This document shows positions 27,498 through 36,048 of a stretch of DNA of 64,000 nt, in pieces. The notes beneath the pieces were generated by a model, which saw nothing but the letters and a program-made list of their open reading frames with translations, searched no databases and was not told the origin of the DNA. The position numbers and the translations under genes were made by a program. Numbering within the stretch: position 1 is the stretch's first letter; every line of letters begins with the position of its first letter. Source of the DNA: Palsa-189 sp963803735 (GTDB lineage: Bacteria; Acidobacteriota; Terriglobia; Acidiferrales; UBA7541); contig CAWDNV010000001.1 of assembly GCA_963803735.1 (NCBI GenBank), forward strand, positions 496,001 through 560,000. The letters run 5' to 3'.

Positions 27498-28220
27498 TTA
27501 TTTCGAAGCTGCGAAAGGTGGGAGAGTTTGGCTTGTAGTTGCGGGGAAGAACTGCTTCATCAGGTCAGGTTGGTTTTGTAAGCGCGAGATCACTCGATTG
27601 ATATAAGACCGGGTTTCGGCCAGCGGCGGGATTCCGCGATAGAAATCCACGCGTTTCGGGCCGGCGTTATACGCCGCGAGCGCGAGCGAGAGATTCTGGC
27701 CGTAACGATCGAGAAGCTGTTTCAGGTACCGCGTTCCGCCATCAATATTTTCCACTGGATCGAATGCGTTCCGCACCGCCATCTGTGCGGCGGTTTCGGG
27801 ACGCAGTTGCATCAATCCCAGGGCCGATTTCTTCGAGACGGCTCGAGAATTAAAATTGGACTCCACAGCGATCACGCTGGCGACAAGCGCGGGGTCAAGA
27901 CCATAGGTATTGGCGGCGTTCCGAATCTGCGTGGAGTAAGGCACATCGGCATCGCGTTGCGCGCTCTCGCCGAAAAGTTCCTCAGGTTCAATTCTGTCCA
28001 GGTCGGCAGCGGCTATCGTGACGCTTCCGCCCGCTAAATCTAGCCGTACCGTGTCTCCCAGGTTCTGCCATCCAGTAATGTGCAGGCGCTGTCCGCTGCG
28101 AAGCACGGCGTAATCGGCTTTAGCTGGTTGCGCCGCGAACAATGCAATCAAGAATACGGTTCCGGCCAGCAGACGTGAAATCGTCCGCGAACTGTCAGCG
28201 GGTTTTCGCAAACCTTGCAC
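27498..28220 (-). CDS. Secreted lytic transglycosylase (SLT domain)
   Basis: 240 residues from GTG 28220. A signal peptide (ISRLLAGTVFLIALFAAQPAKA) is followed by a short N-terminal domain with a DRIEPEELF segment, then an SLT domain: catalytic Glu in VIAVESNFNSRAVSKKSALG, GLMQLRPETA, and AAYNAGPKRVDFYRG. It cleaves peptidoglycan glycan strands, which could open the wall for the adjacent secretion/pilus machine. It is convergent with that operon (62 bp) and its start overlaps the stop of the upstream HAD gene by one base. Confidence 0.88.
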   Translation of the reverse strand: MQGLRKPADSSRTISRLLAGTVFLIALFAAQPAKADYAVLRSGQRLHITGWQNLGDTVRLDLAGGSVTIAAADLDRIEPEELFGESAQRDADVPYSTQIRNAANTYGLDPALVASVIAVESNFNSRAVSKKSALGLMQLRPETAAQMAVRNAFDPVENIDGGTRYLKQLLDRYGQNLSLALAAYNAGPKRVDFYRGIPPLAETRSYINRVISRLQNQPDLMKQFFPATTSQTLPPFAASK

Positions 28221-29059
28221 TACAAATTCTCCAGCGCGTATTCGCGGATCGCGGCCGCTACGCCGCCTTCATCATTGGAAAGCGTCTGACGCCATCCCAA
28301 GCTTTTAAGTTCCGGAACGCTATTGGCCATCACCACAGGAAGGCCGGCGAATTCCAGCATTTCGCGATCGTTGAAATTGTCTCCGATGGCCATCACTTCT
28401 TCGCGTGCAAAACCGCGCATCGCCACCCATTGGGCCAGTGTGGCGCCTTTCGAGCAGTGCAGGCGGATGACGTCGACCATGGCAAAATCGCGGTTATCGT
28501 AAAAAGTCATCGCCAGCGAAAACTCCAACGAATTCGTCAATTTGCGCAAGGCCACGCTGGCATTTTGCATTTCCGCTACTGAGCCACTATACATCACCTG
28601 TATTGGGTCTTCGGTCAGGCAATCCTCGAGCGGACAAATCTGCGCGATAAATTCTCGATTTCGCGCGTAGTAAGCCTTACGCCGAGGATCCTCCCAGTCA
28701 ATCTTTTCGTAAATCACCTGGTTGGCGCGCGGCCGGTCGAAAACCACGGCAGCGCCGGCGCGGTGCTCTGAAGCGAACTCGAGTACCGCCCGCGCCGTTT
28801 GGTGGGGTAGCAGGTGTCTGAAGTGCGTGGTCCCGTCCTTCGACTTAACGAGCGCCCCATTGTTGACGATCATCGTGAGCGCGCACGGAATCTGCCGTGC
28901 GATCGGAAGCGCAAAATCGAAGCGCCTCCCAGTGACAAGAGCAACCTCGATGCCTTTATCTACGGCGGCCTCAATAGCGTGCCGGTTAGCTGCAGGCACC
29001 TCGGAGGCGCTATCGAGCAGCGTCCCGTCGATATCGAGCGCAATCAGGCGCACGCTCAT
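28220..29059 (-). CDS. HAD-superfamily Cof-type sugar/nucleotide phosphatase
   Basis: 279 residues with all four HAD motifs: DIDGTLLDS (nucleophile D9, acid D11), VTGR, the conserved Lys in KGATL, and GDNFNDREML. The cap between motifs II and III marks the Cof/IIB subfamily, which hydrolyses small phosphorylated metabolites such as sugar phosphates. The substrate is unknown. It is co-transcribed with the downstream transglycosylase (1-bp overlap). The start ATG is followed directly by the first beta strand. Confidence 0.85.
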   Translation of the reverse strand: MSVRLIALDIDGTLLDSASEVPAANRHAIEAAVDKGIEVALVTGRRFDFALPIARQIPCALTMIVNNGALVKSKDGTTHFRHLLPHQTARAVLEFASEHRAGAAVVFDRPRANQVIYEKIDWEDPRRKAYYARNREFIAQICPLEDCLTEDPIQVMYSGSVAEMQNASVALRKLTNSLEFSLAMTFYDNRDFAMVDVIRLHCSKGATLAQWVAMRGFAREEVMAIGDNFNDREMLEFAGLPVVMANSVPELKSLGWRQTLSNDEGGVAAAIREYALENL

Positions 29060-29285
29060 TGGTCCATTCCATTGCGGAGCATCTGCTTATTTTACATGTA
29101 CCAAGCGCCCGCCGGCGCTTCCACTCGAAACATGTTCCCAATGTGTACGATGAAATTCGTCGCCGCCCCTTGGTCGCACTCCGCTGTGCTTGTGAAATCC
29201 TTCGTAATCCCTCGCAATCAGTTCGCGAGTGGAACTCTCGCGGCATACGCAGCTGCTAGACGATAATCCGATACACAGCCGACTC

Positions 29286-29314
29286 TTGACACGCTCGTTT
29301 TGTGGGCGTATCTT
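29286..29314 (+). promoter_or_regulatory. Sigma-70-type promoter of the TIG-domain gene
   Basis: TTGACA (29286-29291), exactly 17 bp spacer, TATCTT (29309-29314). A start near 29321 gives a leader of about 39 nt with GGAGGTAGATCC before ATG 29360. It is the best consensus housekeeping promoter recognised in the window. The rest of the 300-bp gap (29060-29285) shows no gene. Confidence 0.65.
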
Positions 29315-29359
29315 CGCCCCAAATAACAGCCTTCTGATCGGCAACGTGGAGGTAGATCC

Positions 29360-29788
29360 ATGGCTCACAGTCCAGCCGTTGATCCGGGCTTCTCTCCGTT
29401 TAATCGCTTCTCTGGGGTGGAGAACGGAACCGCACGCCTTGGCAGTCTCCGTACCTTTCTCAAGATAAGCTTCATCGCTACGATTCTCCTGCTTTGCGTC
29501 GCTCCGCGAGTAGGCGGACAGAATTCCCCCAAAATAGCCACCGTTGCGCCGGCGACAGGCAAGGTCAATGACAGCGTTACGTTGACCGGCGAAAATCTGG
29601 GGAAAGACTCTGTTTCGGCGGTCTTTCTTTCCGATGACAAGGACGATTACAAGGCCATCCTTGTCGAGCAGGGAAGTGCCAAGATCATCCTGAAAGTGCC
29701 GCAGGTGAAGTCCGGCGGCTATAACATTTCTATCCAGGAAGGGGACAAGATCCTCATCCTGCCCGTACGCTTCACAGTACAGAGTTAG
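29360..29788 (+). CDS. Small secreted IPT/TIG-domain protein
   Basis: 142 residues. A 30-residue polar N-terminal stretch precedes a signal/anchor helix (FLKISFIATILLLCVAPRVGG). A single IPT/TIG immunoglobulin-like domain follows: KIATVAPATGKVNDSVTLTGENLGKDSVSAVFLSD ... ILPVRFTVQS. TIG domains are beta-sandwiches used for binding in surface or secreted proteins. The GGAGG ribosome site 7 nt from the ATG supports this start, although the long N-region is odd for a signal peptide. It is monocistronic, between a near-consensus promoter and a strong terminator, which suggests high expression. Confidence 0.75.
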   Translation: MAHSPAVDPGFSPFNRFSGVENGTARLGSLRTFLKISFIATILLLCVAPRVGGQNSPKIATVAPATGKVNDSVTLTGENLGKDSVSAVFLSDDKDDYKAILVEQGSAKIILKVPQVKSGGYNISIQEGDKILILPVRFTVQS

Positions 29789-29798
29789 CGCCCCGGGG

Positions 29799-29826
29799 CC
29801 GCAATGTGTTGCGGCTCTGCAGCCGC
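29799..29826 (+). other. Overlapping alternative hairpins after the TIG gene
   Basis: CCGCAA-TGTG-TTGCGG (29799-29814) and GCGGCT-CTGC-AGCCGC (29811-29826) are both perfect 6-bp stems and share bases 29811-29814, so only one can form at a time. They lie in the transcript between the TIG stop codon and its terminator. Confidence 0.45.
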
Positions 29827-29886
29827 CTCTGGAACCCGCCGCTGCCGCCTCGCGAACATGCGGCGCGGCCCTCGAATCACGCCGAA

Positions 29887-29917
29887 ATGGGGGCCGAGGG
29901 GGCCCCCATCTTTTTTG
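29887..29917 (+). terminator. Rho-independent terminator
   Basis: A perfect 9-bp stem (29887-29895 with 29901-29909, ATGGGGGCC / GGCCCCCAT) with a 5-nt loop is followed by CTTTTTTG. This is the clearest intrinsic terminator in the window. The remaining gap to 30094 holds no gene. Confidence 0.85.
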
Positions 29918-30094
29918 TGTAAGTGTTCATTGCAGAGGGCTTAAGGACGAATCATGGGCGTGATGGCCGTGGCGTGAAAGTGAAAATACTATTTGCACTG
30001 TATAGGAAGCGGCGGCTGTGCACGATACACCTGAAATCTTGTTTTGGAGGCGGGGCCAAACTGAGTGAAAAGCGAGATCGAGAGATAAGGACGG

Positions 30095-30763
30095 ATGCCG
30101 CCGTTAAATTTAAATAAGGTTCGAATATTGGTCGCGGATGATCACGAATTAGTTCGAAGGGGGCTAGTGAGGCTCCTATCCTCCCGGCCCAACTGGAGTG
30201 TTTGCGCCCAAGCTTCCACAGGGCGGGAGGCGATCGTCCTGGCTTCGGAACATCGGCCGAACATCGTGGTGATGGACATCGCCATGCCTGGGTTAAACGG
30301 CTTGGAGGCAACGCGCAAAATTCGCAAGATGCTTCCGAAAACCGAAGTGGCAATCTTATCGCTTCACTATTCCGATCAACTGGTCCGGGAGGTCCTGGAT
30401 TCAGGAGCCCGTGCTTATATATTGAAGTCGGACGCCAGCCGGGACCTTTTGAGCGCGATCGACGCTCTTATCAATCGGCAGGTGTTCTTCACATCCGGCG
30501 CCACTCAAATTCTTCTCGATGGATTTTGCGCCCCACCCTATTCACAGCGGCCTGCCTTGATGCGCAGCTCGCTGAGCGCCCGAGAGCGTGAGATCGTGCA
30601 GCTCCTGGCGGAGGGAAAGAGCAGTAAAGAAGTCGCTTCCGTTCTGGGGATCAGCATTAAAACAGCAGAAACACATCGCGCAAACATTATGCGCAAGCTG
30701 GAAATGCATTCCGTAAGTGAGTTAGTGCGTTACGCTGTAAAAAACTGCATGATCGAACCTTAA
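30095..30763 (+). CDS. NarL/FixJ-type response regulator (orphan)
   Basis: 222 residues. The receiver has acidic pair DD15-16, phospho-acceptor D61 in VVMDIAMPG, and the switch Lys in YILKSDAS. A LuxR-type HTH follows (LSAREREIVQLLAEGKSSKEVASVLGISIKTAETHRANIMRKL). It is a DNA-binding transcription regulator. No kinase gene is adjacent. The two orphan NarX-type kinases of this window (42885-44498 and 58315-59958) belong to the class that normally partners with NarL-type regulators, so it is a candidate target; that is inference. No convincing ribosome site precedes ATG 30095. Confidence 0.9.
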   Translation: MPPLNLNKVRILVADDHELVRRGLVRLLSSRPNWSVCAQASTGREAIVLASEHRPNIVVMDIAMPGLNGLEATRKIRKMLPKTEVAILSLHYSDQLVREVLDSGARAYILKSDASRDLLSAIDALINRQVFFTSGATQILLDGFCAPPYSQRPALMRSSLSAREREIVQLLAEGKSSKEVASVLGISIKTAETHRANIMRKLEMHSVSELVRYAVKNCMIEP

Positions 30764-30910
30764 CCACCGCCTGAAGCTCCCCGGCGTTCCATTTGGTATA
30801 GACTCAGGGAAGTCGATTCTTCGAACATTCGTACCCTTCCGTACTTTGCAAGGGCCATGTGGAATTTCTAGAGTCCGTTCTGAGTTGGACCTAGAGGAAG
30901 CTCTGCAGTT

Positions 30911-31633
30911 ATGCACACAAGGAGACCACATCAGCAAAGCGTCGCTGGCGAACGTCACGCATGGTCTGAGCGCGTCGTTTTAGTCTTGGGCTTTTTATCG
31001 GCTCTGTCTGCGCTTCTATTCTTCGCATGGCTTGCTGAAGAGATGATGGAAGGAGACACGGCTCGTTTCGATTCGACAATAACATTCGCGGTGCACCAAC
31101 ACGCTACGCCTCGCCTTACGGCGGTTATGAAGGCACTGACGATCTTGGGCTCATCCGTAGTAATGACTCCGCTAGCGATTCTTACGTTGGCGCTGTGCTA
31201 TTTCAGGCGCGAGTTCCATGCGCTAAAAGTCCTGGCAGCAACTTTTGGCGGGGCTTTGCTATTGGAATTTATTCTTAAGCTCACTTTCCATCGACCTCGA
31301 CCAGTGCCGTTTTTCGATCTCCCCGCGCCCGCGTCATTCAGTTTCCCCAGCGGCCACGCGCTTTTCTCGTTTTGCTTTTTCGCGGGAATGGCCGCGCTAC
31401 TGTCGCCGCGATTGTCGAGCCAGAGAGCCAAGCTGGGTCTTTGGAGCATCGCAATCGCATTGATCCTGGGTATCGGGCTCTCTCGCATCTACCTCGGGGT
31501 GCACTATCCATCAGATGTTCTCGCCGGATATGCCGCAGGTATCGTGTGGGTGGCTACAGTGAAGTTCGTAAATGAGCTACATCACAAAAACGTGGAACAT
31601 GAATGGAGTGCCGCTGGAAGTTCTCCCAGCTGA
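30911..31633 (+). CDS. PAP2-family membrane phosphatase
   Basis: 240 residues with about six membrane helices. The three phosphatidic-acid phosphatase motifs are in order: KLTFHRPRP (KX6RP), FPSGHALFS (PSGH) and SRIYLGVHYPSD (SRX5HX3D). Such enzymes dephosphorylate lipid phosphates such as phosphatidic acid, PgpB substrates or undecaprenyl pyrophosphate at the outer face of the membrane. The N-terminal 25 residues are polar. AGAGGAAGC lies some way upstream of the ATG. The YihY-type gene starts 122 bp downstream. Confidence 0.9.
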   Translation: MHTRRPHQQSVAGERHAWSERVVLVLGFLSALSALLFFAWLAEEMMEGDTARFDSTITFAVHQHATPRLTAVMKALTILGSSVVMTPLAILTLALCYFRREFHALKVLAATFGGALLLEFILKLTFHRPRPVPFFDLPAPASFSFPSGHALFSFCFFAGMAALLSPRLSSQRAKLGLWSIAIALILGIGLSRIYLGVHYPSDVLAGYAAGIVWVATVKFVNELHHKNVEHEWSAAGSSPS

Positions 31634-31755
31634 AAACCCACGCTGACGCGGAGCGGCTCCGATGCAGCGTTTGGGCCATCTGATGAATAAAGCCGCGTAA
31701 TAGCGACCGCTAAAGCTCCTCCTTGATCGCGGCAACTGGTGTTTCGGAGTGACGG

Positions 31756-32646
31756 GTGGCTAACAGCCTATTCAGCTTGAGAGGTCTGCCGTTGAAAGAG
31801 GTTGCCAAGCGCACCTGGGCAGAAATCCTCAATGATGACGTTTTCGGGCGTGCCGCCCAGCTTGCATATTACTTTTTTCTCGCCCTTTTCCCATTCTTGA
31901 TCTTTGTCATTGCGAGCCTCAGCGTGTTTGGAGCTGCCGACCGGGGCCGCGAGTTGCTGTTTCGATTCTTCGCCGAGGCTCTGCCGCCACCTGCGTTCAA
32001 TCTCGTCGCCAAGACATTCGACGAGATCATTGGCTCGAGCGGCCCCCTAAAAATGTCGTTTGGGATCGTGGCCTCATTGTGGTCCGCATCGATGGGGATG
32101 AGCGCGATCATGGACACCCTGAACGCAGCTTTCAAGGTGAAGGAGACCCGTTCGCTATTCAAGCAGTACACAGTGGCGATAGGTCTCACGGTGGGAATAG
32201 CTCTTCTGCTGGTAATTTCGGTGGTGATTGCCGTCTTCGGAGACGCAATCATCAACGCACTCTCGCTTGGAAACGTCATAGCAGTCACGTGGAGGATTGC
32301 ACAGTGGCCCCTGGTGCTGGCGCTGATTTTATTGGCTTTCGCTGTCATCTACTATTTGGCTCCGAATCTTCCCAATCGGCGATGGCATTGGTTGACGCCG
32401 GGCGCGATTCTGGCTGTGATTTTGTGGATGGTGGTATCCTTTGGATTGCGGATCTATCTGCATTTCGTTAGCACTTACAGCGTTGCGTATGGTTCGCTAG
32501 GCGCGGTGATCGTTTTGCTTCTGTGGTTTTATCTGAGCGGAGCAGCGGTGCTTTCAGGAGCCGTGCTCAATGCCGTTCTCGAAACGTCGGCTGCCTCAGC
32601 AGGCCGCACACAGCAAAGAGACAGGTCTCCCTCCAGAGCGGCATGA
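31756..32646 (+). CDS. YihY/BrkB-family (UPF0761) membrane protein
   Basis: 296 residues from GTG 31756, preceded by GGAG 6-9 nt upstream. The family pattern is clear: a DDVFGRAAQLAYYFFLALFPFLIFVIASLSVF N-terminal block, five or six membrane helices, and the late block LPNRRWHWLTPGAILAVILWMVVSFGLRIYL followed by YGSLGAVIVLLLWFYLSGAAVLSGAVLNA. Function is unsettled; the old 'ribonuclease BN' label was an error. The stop codon overlaps the next gene's start (ATGA), indicating translational coupling. Confidence 0.9.
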   Translation: MANSLFSLRGLPLKEVAKRTWAEILNDDVFGRAAQLAYYFFLALFPFLIFVIASLSVFGAADRGRELLFRFFAEALPPPAFNLVAKTFDEIIGSSGPLKMSFGIVASLWSASMGMSAIMDTLNAAFKVKETRSLFKQYTVAIGLTVGIALLLVISVVIAVFGDAIINALSLGNVIAVTWRIAQWPLVLALILLAFAVIYYLAPNLPNRRWHWLTPGAILAVILWMVVSFGLRIYLHFVSTYSVAYGSLGAVIVLLLWFYLSGAAVLSGAVLNAVLETSAASAGRTQQRDRSPSRAA

Positions 32647-33383
32647 ATGCGTCGATCGCTCGAATTATTCGCGCGATGACAAAAGACCCCGATCGAAGTC
32701 AGGTTTTTCTCGTGTGGAAGCTCATTGTTTGCAGTCTGGCGCCACTGCTTATGATTTCGACTCCTATGCAGGCGCAAAACGCTTCCCCTGATGCTCAGGA
32801 GGAGAATCCGGCCCGACATCTAGTCACGAACGGACTTATTATCAAGAAGCCATATCGACCGATCAGCGCAAGACAGCGCATTCAATGGGAATTAAAGGCC
32901 ACGTTGGGGCCGGAGAGTCTCTTCGCCGGGGTGTTGAGCGCCGGAATGGGCACAGCTCTGAATCGGCCCAGTGAAGACGGCCCATCCTGGGGAGGTTTCG
33001 GCCAACGCTACGGGGTGCGGCTAACGGGCGTCGCAATTGGTAACGGAATCGAGGCCGGATTAGGCGCAATTTGGGGCGAGGATCCGCGATACGAGCGATT
33101 GCCAGGCCAACCGTTCGGCAGCCGCGTGCGAAATGCGATCAAACTTACGTTCACGGCTCGATATAGCGATGGACATTTAGGACCGGCATATGCTCGTTTC
33201 GTGGCGGACGCAGGTAACAATGTGCTCTCAGATCTGTGGCGTCCGAAGAGTGAGACTGATCCAGCCGATACCCTATGGAGGATGGTCTCCGGACTTTTGG
33301 GCCGGATGGCGGGCAATACCTTTGTCGAATTCTGGCCTGACGTTCGCAAACACGTTCTCCATTCAGCTGCCGAAGAAGAGTAA
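32643..33383 (+). CDS. Secreted or outer-membrane protein of unknown function
   Basis: 246 residues from ATG 32643, which overlaps the yihY-type stop (ATGA). ATG 32676 is an alternative. A signal-like helix (VFLVWKLIVCSLAPLLMISTPMQA) is followed by AQ, a likely cleavage site. The mature part has Gly-rich amphipathic stretches (LFAGVLSAGMGTALN, GVRLTGVAIGNGIEAGLGAIWGEDPRYERLPGQPFGSRVRNAIKLTF) seen in a family of acidobacterial exported proteins. I cannot name a function. Coupling to the YihY-type gene suggests an envelope role. Confidence 0.7.
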   Translation: MNASIARIIRAMTKDPDRSQVFLVWKLIVCSLAPLLMISTPMQAQNASPDAQEENPARHLVTNGLIIKKPYRPISARQRIQWELKATLGPESLFAGVLSAGMGTALNRPSEDGPSWGGFGQRYGVRLTGVAIGNGIEAGLGAIWGEDPRYERLPGQPFGSRVRNAIKLTFTARYSDGHLGPAYARFVADAGNNVLSDLWRPKSETDPADTLWRMVSGLLGRMAGNTFVEFWPDVRKHVLHSAAEEE

Positions 33384-33538
33384 TTTGTCACGGCGCACTC
33401 CTGCGTTTTGGGAATCAGCGCGCTGATGAGATCCACTCGCACTCCGAAAATGACTCAGTCCACGCCGCCTCTCATGTGTTCGTGACGAAGCTGGGACGCT
33501 TTGCAGGCAAGGGCGCGAGCGGTGACGGCCGCCGGCAT

Positions 33539-33564
33539 GTCTCCGCAGCCTTAGCCGCGGAGAC
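33539..33564. terminator. Hairpin between convergent genes
   Basis: A perfect 8-bp stem GTCTCCGC / GCGGAGAC with a 10-nt loop, between the convergent genes ending at 33383 and 33595. It has no U-run on either strand, so it is a weak or factor-assisted terminator candidate. Confidence 0.4.
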
Positions 33565-33594
33565 GAGGTACAGCACCCGGCAGCGACGACCGAG

Positions 33595-34551
33595 CTAATT
33601 TTCCGAAGACGCAGGAACGCAAACTTTATCCTGATGGATGAAATCGACGCCGCGAATTTCACTGGAGACTTTCACCGGCTCCGTTCCAGCTTTTTTCTGA
33701 GGCTTGGCAAGGAATGAGAGCAGGAATTGATGCGTGAGCCGCTGGGCCATCTGATTGAGATATGGCTCGAAAGACACCGGCGCCTCGCCGCCCAAAAAGT
33801 AGTAGGACTCGCCGCCGGTTTCTTCAGAGACCTGAGCGAGATAATTCTGGCCCCAGTAGATTCGCCAATAGGTGTGAGCGTAATGGCCAGCTCCGGGCGT
33901 GTAAATTGAATACACGACGACACCGGCGCACTGAGCGTCCTGAATAGCCGTATCCACATAGGGATCCGGGTATCCGCCACCATAAAAAGTGTCGATGCCA
34001 CTAGTGATCATGAGAACTTCGCGGCGAGGTACTGCCGGGTTGGCAGGCCACTTCTTGACGAACTCGGACAGCGAGAAATAGGGGCTCGCCTCGGCACCGA
34101 CGAAGCCTTCGGGTAAACGCAAAGATTTTGCCGCTGCGGCATGATCCTGAGTGAAATTCCGCAGCAGTGAGACGGTACCATTATGCATATAGCCAACGGC
34201 GACCAAAGTGGTTGGCGGCTGCTCAGCAATAAAAGAGCGAATCTCATCCATTTGAGAACCAAAGCTCACGCCAGAGCTATCGTCTACGAGAATTGCTAAT
34301 TCCAGCCCGGCATGGGGTCCTGCCGTCGGCACCCAGCCAGTGACAGGGCGGCGATCATGGCCCTGATTAACAATGATGTCCTGCTGGGTGATTTGCGGCA
34401 GCTCATTGCCATGCTTGGGCTCGGCGGTCACAACAATCTGGACGGGTACGCCCGCATCTGCTTTCCCTTCCTGAGCAGCCACAACTTTGGGAATGGACAA
34501 AAGTGCTATCGCAAGAGAGATTCGTGTAATAACGCGTGATGGCACATGCAT
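33595..34551 (-). CDS. Secreted VWFA-related protein 1 (acidobacterial type)
   Basis: 318 residues. Signal peptide (ISLAIALLSIPKVVA, cleavage near AAQ), then an N-terminal beta domain (VTAEPKHGNELPQITQQDIIVNQG) and a von Willebrand factor A domain: LELAILVDDSSGVSFGSQMDEIRSFI, the central VLMITSGIDTFYGGG, and the late YFLGGEAPVSFEPYLNQMAQRLTHQFLLSFLA block typical of acidobacterial VWFA-related proteins. The metal-site motif reads DDSSG rather than DxSxS, so it is only partly conserved. It follows an hsp20 gene by 30 bp and is transcribed with it. A second Hsp20-VWFA pair is at 47310-48925. Confidence 0.82.
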   Translation of the reverse strand: MHVPSRVITRISLAIALLSIPKVVAAQEGKADAGVPVQIVVTAEPKHGNELPQITQQDIIVNQGHDRRPVTGWVPTAGPHAGLELAILVDDSSGVSFGSQMDEIRSFIAEQPPTTLVAVGYMHNGTVSLLRNFTQDHAAAAKSLRLPEGFVGAEASPYFSLSEFVKKWPANPAVPRREVLMITSGIDTFYGGGYPDPYVDTAIQDAQCAGVVVYSIYTPGAGHYAHTYWRIYWGQNYLAQVSEETGGESYYFLGGEAPVSFEPYLNQMAQRLTHQFLLSFLAKPQKKAGTEPVKVSSEIRGVDFIHQDKVCVPASSEN

Positions 34552-34581
34552 CGTGATTTCTCCTCATAGTGACTGATGATT

Positions 34582-34935
34582 TCAGGAGCCCTTTTGTTGC
34601 GTTTGCTGGCCGGTCCCGGTGTCTTTTAACGGTGCTACGATTTCTACTGCGCCGTTGCTGTAGCGTGCGGTGAGCTTTTCCACGTTTACACTGTTGGGAA
34701 GTCTGACGGTCCGTTCGAAGGGACCAACGTAAAACTCATTCTTCAGATAGTCCGGGTTTTGTGCCCCATCGTCTCTTTTTTGATCATTACTAATGGTCAG
34801 TTCGTGCCCCTGAATGTTTAATTGCACATTTTGAAGATCAATTCCAGGCACGGCGAAAGAGAGGTGGTATGTTTTAGTATTCTTATCGATCCAAGCCTCG
34901 ATTGGCGGCGCTGCGACAACAAACCGTTGTTCCAT
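34582..34935 (-). CDS. hsp20: Small heat-shock protein, Hsp20/alpha-crystallin family
   Basis: 117 residues comprising an alpha-crystallin domain (IEAWIDKNTKTYHLSFAVPGIDLQNVQLNIQGHELTISND ... GPFERTVRLPNSVNVEKLTARYSNGAVEIVAPL) with almost no N-terminal arm. It also lacks the C-terminal IxI/V motif needed for large oligomers, so it may act as a small assembly. It is an ATP-independent holdase. The start at 34935 has GGGAG 10 nt upstream. It is first of a two-gene operon with VWFA protein 1 and divergent from the secreted protein at 35274. Confidence 0.9.
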   Translation of the reverse strand: MEQRFVVAAPPIEAWIDKNTKTYHLSFAVPGIDLQNVQLNIQGHELTISNDQKRDDGAQNPDYLKNEFYVGPFERTVRLPNSVNVEKLTARYSNGAVEIVAPLKDTGTGQQTQQKGS

Positions 34936-35014
34936 GAACTGGCTGCTCCCGTTGCATTTACCAACAATTAGGGATTTGCGCGAGTTCCGTCCCTATGTAG
35001 ACATGGGAGCATAA

Positions 35015-35034
35015 CGCGTTCCATCCGGAACGCG
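35015..35034. repeat. Inverted repeat upstream of hsp20
   Basis: CGCGTTCC-ATCC-GGAACGCG, a perfect 8-bp inverted repeat with a 4-bp centre, about 80 bp before the hsp20 start. It does not match the CIRCE heat-shock operator. Operator or 5'-leader hairpin; function unknown. Confidence 0.5.
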
Positions 35035-35136
35035 CCTTTGCGTCGGGGTATGTTGCTCTCGCTCATTGAGATGCGGGCGGGTCTGCTGCTGGATGTAAAT
35101 TCTTCCGATAGAGCTAATAGATTAGACGTCAGAATC

Positions 35137-35152
35137 TTGACACCGCTTTGAC
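35137..35152 (+). promoter_or_regulatory. TTGAC-N6-TTGAC direct repeat, copy 1
   Basis: TTGAC ACCGCT TTGAC, an 11-bp-period direct repeat in the divergent hsp20 / secreted-protein gap. The same pattern occurs at 38617-38632. A period of one helical turn is typical of tandem binding by OmpR/PhoB-type regulators, but a -35 element cannot be excluded. Confidence 0.35.
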
Positions 35153-35212
35153 GAGAGCGATTTGGCAGTCGAACGCGCGGTACGGTTCTTCTATGCTTTG
35201 CGCCTCTTTGTG

Positions 35213-35228
35213 TGGCACGTGACGTGCG
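35213..35228 (+). promoter_or_regulatory. Candidate sigma-54 promoter of the 35274 gene
   Basis: TGGCAC (35213-35218) is a perfect -24 box, followed by a 5-nt spacer and GTGCG. GG (35214-35215) and GC (35226-35227) are 12 bp apart, with one mismatch in the -12 box. A start near 35239 gives a 35-nt leader with CTGGAGGAAA before ATG 35274. Confidence 0.5.
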
Positions 35229-35273
35229 GTTTCATCGCAGACCATCCCATTGGGCGATGGCTGGAGGAAATAC

Positions 35274-35753
35274 ATGCGAATACGAGTTCTGATACTGACG
35301 TTTGTGACGGTCGTCGCTTTTGGGTTCTGCCTTGCAACGATGGCAGCCGATGATCCCTCAGTGGGCACTTGGAAGCTTGATCCTTCAGAATCGAAGTTTA
35401 ATTCGGGTCCGCCACCGCAGAGCATAATCATGAGAATCGAGCCGGCTGGCGACAACGGCTTGAAGATCACTACCGAAACGATTGACGCGCAAGGGAAACA
35501 CTCCGTTAGTACTGTGAACGGTACCTTAAACGGGAAAGATTCTCAGGTAACGGGAGACCCAAACGCTGACAGTGCTTCCATGAAACGGGACGACACCAAT
35601 ACCACGGAGACCCAGAACAAAAAGTCTGGCAGGATCACCAGCTTCTTCAGGCGCATCGTGTCCAGAGATAAGAAGAAGATGACTGTTACAAAGACCCAGA
35701 ACGATGCGCAGGGCGAGACCGTTGTAGATATCGAGGTTTTTGATCGAATTTAG
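35274..35753 (+). CDS. Secreted lipocalin-like protein of unknown function
   Basis: 159 residues from ATG 35274, fixed by TGGAGGAAAT upstream. A signal peptide (IRVLILTFVTVVAFGFCLATMAA) leads to ADDPSVGTWKLDPSESKFNSGPPP, a pattern seen in small beta-barrel or lipocalin-like exported proteins of Acidobacteriota. The middle is Asp/Asn/Thr-rich and hydrophilic, and the end has KKKMTVTKTQNDAQGETVVDIEVFDRI. The role is unknown. It is monocistronic, with a candidate sigma-54 promoter and a TTGAC direct repeat upstream. The 295-bp gap that follows (35754-36048) shows no gene and only a weak -24/-12-like match near 35989-36003. Confidence 0.65.
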   Translation: MRIRVLILTFVTVVAFGFCLATMAADDPSVGTWKLDPSESKFNSGPPPQSIIMRIEPAGDNGLKITTETIDAQGKHSVSTVNGTLNGKDSQVTGDPNADSASMKRDDTNTTETQNKKSGRITSFFRRIVSRDKKKMTVTKTQNDAQGETVVDIEVFDRI

Positions 35754-36048
35754 CAATGACCTCGATGGTGAGATCCTTGACCCGGTGCGTTTGTGCTTAC
35801 CGTTGAAATCAGACTCCAGTTGGGGTCCGTCGTAGACTCCAAAACCGCCGAGGCGAGTGCTGTCAGAAGACCGTCATCACGCTGACGCAGGTAGGCGTTG
35901 CGTCAGCAGCGAGGCGGGCAGAATGCATCGAGTCTTCGGCAAACACTTCAGTTAGAGAGCTATTCGATGAGGTGAAACCGGTGCCCGTTGGAAGGAAACG
36001 TGCCCCTGATTAAGGGTTCGGTACCGCGGCTTTTGTAAAGGAGGAACT

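Noticed and set aside
35989..36003. Sigma-54-like spacing upstream of the 36049 gene
   Set aside because: Only the GG and GC dinucleotides match (TTGGAAG, GTGC); such spacing is expected by chance at this rate.
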